From contig CALVLO010000058.1 in NCBI GenBank assembly GCA_944338265.1, positions 1-8,711 of the forward strand: a stretch of 8,711 bases of DNA. The letters are read 5' to 3'. This document shows positions 1 through 3,895 of this stretch, in pieces (position 1 is the stretch's first letter; every line of letters starts with the position of its first letter). This DNA comes from an uncultured Clostridia bacterium (GTDB taxonomy: Bacteria > Bacillota > Clostridia > Christensenellales > Borkfalkiaceae). The position numbers and the translations under genes are program-made. Under the pieces are notes generated by a model. That model had not been told where the DNA came from. It worked only from the letters and a program-made list of their open reading frames with translations, and searched no databases.

Positions 1-411
1 GGTACGATGATCGAGATCCCTCGCGCGGCGCTCACCGCAGACGAGATCGCGAAGGAAGCGGAGTTCTTCTGCTTCGGCACCAACGACCTGACGCAGATGA
101 CCTTCGGCTTCTCGCGCGACGATGCGGGCAAGTTCCTGCCTTCGTACTATGCGAACAAGATCTACGAGTCCGATCCCTTCGCCCGTCTCGATACCATCGG
201 CGTCGGCAAGCTGATGAAGATGGCGGTCGAGCTCGGCCGTCAGACCCGTCCTGAGATGAGCTGCGGTATCTGCGGCGAACACGGCGGCGATCCTTCGTCC
301 ATCGAGTTCTGCCACAATATCGGTCTCAGCTATGTCTCCTGCTCGCCCTTCCGCGTCCCGATCGCGAGACTTGCAGCGGCGCAGGCGAATATCAAGAACC
401 CCAGAAAGTAA
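1..411 (+). CDS. ppdK: Pyruvate, phosphate dikinase, C-terminal part (5' end outside window)
   Basis: This is the last 136 codons of a PEP-utilising enzyme; the reading frame is open from base 1, so the gene begins upstream. PPDK interconverts pyruvate, ATP and phosphate with PEP, AMP and pyrophosphate in the cytoplasm. The visible part is the PEP/pyruvate-binding TIM-barrel end: GTMIEIPRAA at the first residues, FGTNDLTQMTFGFSRDD around residues 25-41, then GICGEHGGDPSSIEFC, which carries the catalytic cysteine and active-site acid/His region (about residue 91), and SCSPFRVPIARLAAAQA near the end. Wording and spacing match bacterial PPDK closely. The ATG at 7 is internal, not the start. A strong terminator follows 14 bases after the stop, so the gene is transcriptionally separate from the cas operon. 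It is a housekeeping gene flanking the CRISPR locus. Confidence 0.96.
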   Translation, partial: GTMIEIPRAALTADEIAKEAEFFCFGTNDLTQMTFGFSRDDAGKFLPSYYANKIYESDPFARLDTIGVGKLMKMAVELGRQTRPEMSCGICGEHGGDPSSIEFCHNIGLSYVSCSPFRVPIARLAAAQANIKNPRK

Positions 412-425
412 TCTGAGGAAATAAG

Positions 426-455
426 ATAAACCCGCGACAAGCGGGTTTATTTTTT
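426..455 (+). terminator. Intrinsic terminator of ppdK
   Basis: A perfect 10-bp stem, ATAAACCCGC (426-435) with GCGGGTTTAT (441-450), closes a GACAA loop and runs into six T (450-455). It lies 14 bases after the ppdK stop, so it should end ppdK transcription. Confidence 0.93.
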
Positions 456-491
456 GCCTGAGCTGCATCGCCCCAAAGGGGCAGCTCAGGC
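456..491. other. 11-bp inverted repeat at the junction between the two ppdK tails
   Basis: GCCTGAGCTGC (456-466) and GCAGCTCAGGC (481-491) are perfect reverse complements around a 14-nt loop. The loop has its own nested CCCC-AAA-GGGG. The right arm overlaps the first codons of the duplicated ppdK tail, so this hairpin sits exactly at the duplication junction. No T-tract follows, so a terminator role is not supported. It may only extend the preceding terminator or be a relic of the recombination event. Confidence 0.6.
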
Positions 492-516
492 GAATATTAA
501 GAACCCTCGCAAGTAA
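481..516 (+). pseudogene. Second, diverged copy of the ppdK 3' end
   Basis: Bases 481-516 encode AAQANIKNPRK and a TAA stop, matching the true ppdK end at 376-411 in the same frame. Over 379-450 versus 484-555 (offset 105) I count 62 of 72 identical bases, including the following terminator stem. The five base changes in the aligned codons (gcg/gct, atc/att, ccc/cct, aga/cgc) are all synonymous. No start or upstream domain is attached, so this is a 12-codon remnant, not a gene. The synonymous pattern suggests it came from another functional ppdK allele rather than from decay of a local duplicate. Confidence 0.85.
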
Positions 517-530
517 ATTGAGGAAATACA

Positions 531-557
531 ATAAACCCGCGGCAAGCGGGTTTATTT
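531..557 (+). terminator. Second terminator-like hairpin (copy of the ppdK terminator)
   Basis: ATAAACCCGC (531-540) pairs with GCGGGTTTAT (546-555) around GGCAA. It is the duplicated counterpart of the hairpin at 426-450, with the same stem and one loop change. The T-tract is reduced to about three bases before GCG, so it is probably weaker than the first. It may act as a back-up barrier between ppdK and the cas region. Confidence 0.75.
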
Positions 558-656
558 GCGCCTAAAAGATATAATCGCACAAACGCTCCGAGCAAATCAA
601 CATTCATCCAAGATCCCGCCTGATCGTTCTTTTGAAAGCGAGAAGGCGCGGATCTT

Positions 657-675
657 ATTTTTTTCGAAAAAATGC
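657..675. repeat. 19-bp motif with TTTTTTCGAAAAAA palindrome, copy upstream of cas3
   Basis: ATTTTTTTCGAAAAAATGC occurs here and again, base for base, at 2981-2999 ahead of the cas5c promoter. Its core TTTTTTCGAAAAAA (659-672) is a perfect 14-bp palindrome. Here it lies 44 bases before the cas3 -10 hexamer. A-tract flanks suggest bent DNA, an UP-like element or a shared regulator site. The identity is seen directly; the regulatory role is inferred from position. Confidence 0.7.
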
Positions 676-690
676 AAAAAAATTTTTTAT

Positions 691-711
691 ATATGACAGA
701 TTTTGTCATAT
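691..711. promoter_or_regulatory. Operator-like inverted repeat in the cas3 promoter
   Basis: ATATGACA (691-698) and TGTCATAT (704-711) are perfect 8-bp arms separated by GATTT. The centre is about 31 bases before the predicted transcription start, overlapping where the -35 should be. This is the size and symmetry of a dimeric regulator site. No consensus -35 is visible at the usual distance, so either a repressor or an activator that compensates for a poor -35 is possible. I do not recognise the regulator. Confidence 0.6.
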
Positions 712-719
712 TTTTATGA

Positions 720-725
720 TATAAT
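720..725 (+). promoter_or_regulatory. cas3 promoter, -10 hexamer
   Basis: TATAAT at 720-725 is a consensus -10, 50 bases before the cas3 start, giving a predicted transcription start near 732. The bases 17 upstream (CAGATT, 697-702) are a poor -35. ATGACA at 693-698 resembles -35 but is 21 bases away. Upstream DNA from 655 to 715 is very AT-rich in an otherwise GC-rich region. Confidence 0.65.
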
Positions 726-775
726 AGCGTCAACACAGGGCGGGATTTCGCTTTACAGAGAACGGAGGAAATAAG

Positions 776-2956
776 ATGGAATACTATGCGCACACGCGGG
801 AGGGCGGCGGCAGGCAGCTGCTTTGCGAGCATTTGCAGGCGACGGCGGAGCTCTGCGCCTCGTTTGCCTTTCCCGAACTCCAAGCCTGCGCGCGGCTTAC
901 GGGGCTGCTGCACGATCTCGGGAAATACCAGGCGGCGTTTCAGAGGCGCCTTGAAAACGGCGGGTGCGGAGCGCCCGCGCCGCATGCGCTCTGCGGTGCC
1001 CAAGAGGCGCGTACCTATTTTGGCGGGAAACTCTGTTGGGAGATCTTCGGCTATCTCGCCGCGGGGCATCATGCGGGGCTTTCGGACCGCGGTGTGGATG
1101 GCGGCGAGACGCAGGCGGGGGAGCTATATAATTATGTAACGTGCCAGTGCGGGGATTATTCTGCATGGAAGAGCGAGATCTCTCTGCCCGCGCCCGAATC
1201 TGTCATGCGGGAGATCGGCGATTTTTTGCGCGAATTTACCTACGAAAGCTATTCCTTCTTTATCCGCTATCTTTTCAGTTGCCTGACGGATGCGGACTTT
1301 CTCGATACCGAGCGCTTTGTGCGGGGAGAGGGGCGGCGCGCCTTTTTTGCCGATTGGACGGCGTGCGCGTCGGCGCTCGAAGCGCATCTGCGCGCACTCG
1401 GCGGCAAGGCGGAAAATGCTTTGCAGCGGGCGCGGGCACAGCTGCAGCAGCAGGCGCTTGCGCAGGCGGACGTCGCTTCGCCCGTCTATCTGTTGGATAT
1501 GCCCACGGGCAGCGGCAAGACGCTCTGCTCGCTCGCCTTTGCCTTGGAGCGCGCTCGCCGCACGGGCAAAAAGCGCATCATCTATATCATCCCGTATACG
1601 AGCATTGTCGAACAGACGGCGGATCTGTTCGAAAAGATCCTTCCGCCCGAAGTGCCCGTGCTGCGGCATGACGGCATCGTCGATTACGATGCGTACAGCG
1701 TGCGGGCGGAGGGGGATGCTGCCGCGGATGAGGGCGGCTGCGACGCCGCAGAGGCGTGTAAAAAGGCGACGGAAAATTGGGATATGCCCGTTATCGTCAC
1801 CACCAATGTGCAGTTTTTTGAGAGCATCTATTCCAACCGCAGCGGCAAGCTGCGCAAGCTCCACAATATGGCGGAGAGCATACTCGTATTCGACGAGGTG
1901 CACACCCTGCCCATCCGCTGGTTTATCCCGTGCATGCAGGCGGTGGAGCAGCTCACGGCGCACTACCGCAGCGAGGCGCTCTTTTTAACCGCCACCATGC
2001 CCGATTTCGCCGCGCTCACGGCGCGCAATCTCGGGCATGCCCTGCCCGTTTTCGATCTGCTGCCCGAAAAGTCGCTCTATCCGTGCTTCGATAAGTGCAC
2101 CTTCGAGGATGCGGGCACGCTCGGCACGGAGGCACTCATGGCGCGGTTGGATGGGACGAAGAGCGTGCTCGTTGTGTGCAACCGAAAGCGCACGGCGGAG
2201 GAATATTTCCGCGCCTCGGCGGCGGAGCACAAGTTTTGCCTCTCCACCTATCTGACGCCGCGCCACAGGAGCGCGCGCATTGCCGAGATCGCATCGCTTT
2301 TGGCGCGCGGCGTGCCCGTCGCCGTCTTTGCGACGTCGCTCATCGAGGCGGGCGTCGATCTCGATTTTGCCTGCGTCTACCGCGAGATGGCGGGGATCGA
2401 CAGCCTTTTGCAGGCGGCGGGGCGGTGCAACCGCAGCGGACGGGCGGCGAAGGAGGAGAGCAAGGTGTATCTCTTCCGTTCGGAGCATCCGCCGCGCGGC
2501 GAGCTGCAGCTGCGCGCCAACATTGCGGAGGGCATCTTAAAAAGGTACGGCGCAGACCGCCTTTCGGATGCCGCCTGCGTGAAGGAGTACTTCGATGCGC
2601 TTTACCTCACGGAACGGCAGAAGATGAAGTCGCCGCAGCGGGAGCGTAACCCGCTCGTTGTCGATTTCAGAGAAATCGCGAAGGAGTTCCGTTTCATCGA
2701 GAGTACGTCGGTCGGCATCGTCATTCCCGATGCGGAGAACGAAGCGGAACTTGCGGCGCTGCGGGCGGGGTATGGCGATCGGCGCAAGCTGCGCGCATAC
2801 AGCGCAACGGTCAGCCCCTATGAGCTGAACGCCCTGCACGAGAGCGGCGTGCTCTTCGAATATGACGGCGTCTTTGTGCTTGGGCGCGCCGATCTGTACA
2901 ACGAGCAGACGGGGCTCTGCGTGCAGGCGCCATCGGGCGAAGCGGAATTTTATTGA
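776..2956 (+). CDS. cas3: Type I-C CRISPR helicase-nuclease Cas3
   Basis: Cas3 is recruited by target-bound Cascade and nicks, unwinds and degrades the displaced DNA strand. The 726-residue protein has an N-terminal HD nuclease: AHT near residue 6, the H46-D47 pair in LLHDLGK, the HH of AGHHAGLSD (98-99) and a later TDADFLDTE (171-179). An SF2 helicase follows: Walker A MPTGSGKT (242-249), the DEVH box (373-376), TAT of motif III (405-407), SLIEAGVDLDF (521-531) and motif VI QAAGRCNRSG (546-555). All key residues are present and length is normal for type I-C. The ATG at 776 has GGAGG at 764-768, 7 bases upstream. It is the first cas gene, with its own promoter, and 231 bases separate it from cas5c. 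No terminator is visible after it, so read-through into cas5c is likely. Confidence 0.97.
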   Translation: MEYYAHTREGGGRQLLCEHLQATAELCASFAFPELQACARLTGLLHDLGKYQAAFQRRLENGGCGAPAPHALCGAQEARTYFGGKLCWEIFGYLAAGHHAGLSDRGVDGGETQAGELYNYVTCQCGDYSAWKSEISLPAPESVMREIGDFLREFTYESYSFFIRYLFSCLTDADFLDTERFVRGEGRRAFFADWTACASALEAHLRALGGKAENALQRARAQLQQQALAQADVASPVYLLDMPTGSGKTLCSLAFALERARRTGKKRIIYIIPYTSIVEQTADLFEKILPPEVPVLRHDGIVDYDAYSVRAEGDAAADEGGCDAAEACKKATENWDMPVIVTTNVQFFESIYSNRSGKLRKLHNMAESILVFDEVHTLPIRWFIPCMQAVEQLTAHYRSEALFLTATMPDFAALTARNLGHALPVFDLLPEKSLYPCFDKCTFEDAGTLGTEALMARLDGTKSVLVVCNRKRTAEEYFRASAAEHKFCLSTYLTPRHRSARIAEIASLLARGVPVAVFATSLIEAGVDLDFACVYREMAGIDSLLQAAGRCNRSGRAAKEESKVYLFRSEHPPRGELQLRANIAEGILKRYGADRLSDAACVKEYFDALYLTERQKMKSPQRERNPLVVDFREIAKEFRFIESTSVGIVIPDAENEAELAALRAGYGDRRKLRAYSATVSPYELNALHESGVLFEYDGVFVLGRADLYNEQTGLCVQAPSGEAEFY

Positions 2957-2981
2957 AATTAACCAATTACAAAAAAAAGAA
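2955..2981 (-). other. Putative self-protospacer for the mini-CRISPR guide
   Basis: Read on the - strand from 2976 to 2955, this stretch matches the guide-like bases 3113-3134 at 18 of 22 positions, with mismatches at guide positions 6, 12, 17 and 21. TTC, the usual type I-C PAM, lies on the - strand at 2981-2979 but is two bases away from the best register; in that register the adjacent triplet is CTT. The site spans the last two bases of cas3 and ends about 20 bases before the -35 of the cas5c promoter. The match is seen directly; that it is a Cascade target is inference. Confidence 0.5.
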
Positions 2982-2999
2982 TTTTTTTCGAAAAAATGC
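2981..2999. repeat. 19-bp motif with TTTTTTCGAAAAAA palindrome, copy upstream of cas5c
   Basis: This copy is identical to 657-675 over 19 bases and abuts the -35 hexamer at 3000. It also borders the putative self-protospacer. Having the same element ahead of both cas promoters suggests joint control or a common promoter-enhancing A-tract. Confidence 0.7.
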
Positions 3000-3026
3000 T
3001 TGACGGGCGGGAAAAAGTGCTATGAT
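3000..3026 (+). promoter_or_regulatory. Internal promoter for the mini-CRISPR element and cas5c-cas2
   Basis: TTGACG (3000-3005) is a good -35 and TATGAT (3021-3026) a good -10 preceded by TGC, forming an extended -10. The 15-base spacer is slightly short, which an extended -10 tolerates. The predicted start is near 3033, leaving about 155 nt of leader RNA before cas5c. That leader contains the CRISPR-repeat-like hairpin. Confidence 0.65.
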
Positions 3027-3083
3027 GCAGGCAAGCTTGAAGGGCGACGCGCGGCGGGCAAAGGCGCGTTCCCTGCGGGCGGG

Positions 3084-3153
3084 CGCGCGGTCATCCGTGC
3101 GTGAGTTGAAATTTTTTGGTAATCGGTTGATTGCCGATCCCGCGCAAGCGGGA
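3084..3153 (+). ncRNA. Putative mini-CRISPR (CreA/CreR-like) guide RNA in the cas3-cas5c gap
   Basis: A hairpin CGCGCGG (3084-3090), loop TCAT, CCGTGCG (3095-3101), with one G.U pair, is followed by TGAGTTGAAAT (3102-3112). The array repeat has the same plan: an 8-bp stem, a 4-nt loop and the identical 11-nt tail, and 12 bases in a row (3101-3112) match its 3' end. Stem bases differ but pairing is kept. Cas5c cutting at the stem base would give an 11-nt handle, then a guide of about 25 nt (3113-3137), then a second hairpin (3138-3153). A solitary, degenerate repeat in a cas operon with a guide matching its own promoter region fits the CreA/CreR class of Cascade-guided regulatory RNAs. Repeat similarity is strong; RNA production and function are inferred. 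Alternatives are a dead leaderless repeat or a Cas5c-binding mRNA leader. Confidence 0.65.
3138..3153 (+). other. GNRA-loop hairpin bounding the guide
   Basis: TCCCGC (3138-3143) and GCGGGA (3148-3153) pair around a GCAA tetraloop. It begins right after the guide segment and has a 4-nt loop like the CRISPR hairpins, but the 11 bases after it do not match the handle. It could be a degenerate second repeat, a 3' stabilising structure or an attenuator before cas5c. Only AAAA follows, with no T-tract, so a terminator is unlikely. Confidence 0.55.
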
Positions 3154-3187
3154 AAAGTCAAACAAAATTTTACGAAAGGAGGTTACT

Positions 3188-3895
3188 ATGTTCAGATTGA
3201 TCGTGGAAGCGGACTATGCGCTGTACACGCGCCCCGAATGTAAGGTCGAGCGCGCCACCTATCCCGTTCCAACGCCGTCTGCCCTCGAAGGGATGCTCAA
3301 AGCGATCTTTTGGAAGTCCGCCATCCGCTATGTCATCGATAAGATCGTCGTCTTTCATCCCATTCGGTATGCGGGCGTGCGGCGGAACGAGGTCAAGGAT
3401 AAGGTGCTGCTCTCTGCCGTCAAACGGCGCATGCGCGGCGCTGCCGCCGATCCTTGTATCTACACAAAGGAGTCGATCAGCCAACGGGCGAGCATGCTCT
3501 TGTGCGACGTGCGCTACGGCGTGGAATTTCATTTCGAAATGACGGGCATCCGCAGCGAAGGCGCAGGGGAGACGCCCGCCAAGTATGCGGAGATCATCCG
3601 CCGCCGCTTGGAGAAGGGGCAGTACTTTCAGCAGCCCTTCCTCGGCTGCAGGGAATTTCCCGCGCGGCGCATTGTCCCCGTAGAGGCGTTCGATCTCACC
3701 GAGGTCGACGAGAGCCTGAAAGGAGAGCGCGATCTCGGCATCATGCTGTACGGTTTGCGGTTTCAGGATGACGAGCGGCTTCGGGAGGAGTGGAACACCG
3801 CGTACTGTTCGGATCGGGCAGATCCCGTCTTCTATCATCCGCGCATGTGCGACGGCGTGATCGACGTGGCGGCGTTTCGGGAGGTGCGGGTATGA
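3188..3895 (+). CDS. cas5c: Type I-C Cas5c (Cas5d), crRNA-processing endoribonuclease and Cascade subunit
   Basis: In type I-C, which lacks Cas6, Cas5c cuts the repeat RNA and stays on the 5' handle in Cascade. The 235-residue protein has the family signatures: TPSALEGMLKAIFWK (29-43), RRNEV (65-69), QRASMLLCDVRYGVEFHF (99-116) and KGQYFQQPFLGCREFPA (143-159). The start is ATG 3188 because AAAGGAGG lies at 3175-3182; an in-frame TTG at 3131 would add 19 residues but lacks a ribosome site and falls inside the guide segment. By my recollection of the Bacillus halodurans enzyme, a Lys-His pair near this point is catalytic. Here the corresponding region reads AKYAEI (131-136), so His may be replaced by Tyr; this alignment by eye is uncertain. 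The stop overlaps the cas8c start as ATGA. Confidence 0.96.
   Translation: MFRLIVEADYALYTRPECKVERATYPVPTPSALEGMLKAIFWKSAIRYVIDKIVVFHPIRYAGVRRNEVKDKVLLSAVKRRMRGAAADPCIYTKESISQRASMLLCDVRYGVEFHFEMTGIRSEGAGETPAKYAEIIRRRLEKGQYFQQPFLGCREFPARRIVPVEAFDLTEVDESLKGERDLGIMLYGLRFQDDERLREEWNTAYCSDRADPVFYHPRMCDGVIDVAAFREVRV

Noticed and set aside
570..575. TATAAT on the + strand as a second cas3 promoter
   Set aside because: It has no -35 at a usable distance (CGGGTT at 547-552) and no extended -10; the site at 720-725 is closer and better placed.
583..590. CGGAGCGT on the - strand, shared with the CRISPR repeat, as another relic repeat
   Set aside because: Only 8 bases match, no 4-nt-loop hairpin forms, and the following bases do not fit the TGAGTTGAAAT handle.
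415..777. GAGGAAATAAGAT shared by the ppdK 3' flank (415-427) and the cas3 ribosome site (765-777)
   Set aside because: Thirteen purine-rich bases containing a ribosome-binding sequence can recur by chance; flanks are unrelated.
497..1072. 191-codon - strand frame across the cas3 upstream region
   Set aside because: It overlaps the cas3 start, the promoter and the terminator copy, shows low-complexity basic composition and no family similarity.
3131..3187. Longer Cas5c starting at TTG 3131
   Set aside because: It has no ribosome site, falls inside the guide-like segment, and the 19 extra residues do not resemble Cas5c, while ATG 3188 has AAAGGAGG at ideal spacing.
3022..3243. 73-codon + strand frame in the cas3-cas5c gap, considered as a CreT-like small toxin
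   Set aside because: Its ATG lies within the predicted -10 hexamer, upstream of the predicted transcript start, has no ribosome site, and runs into cas5c out of frame.
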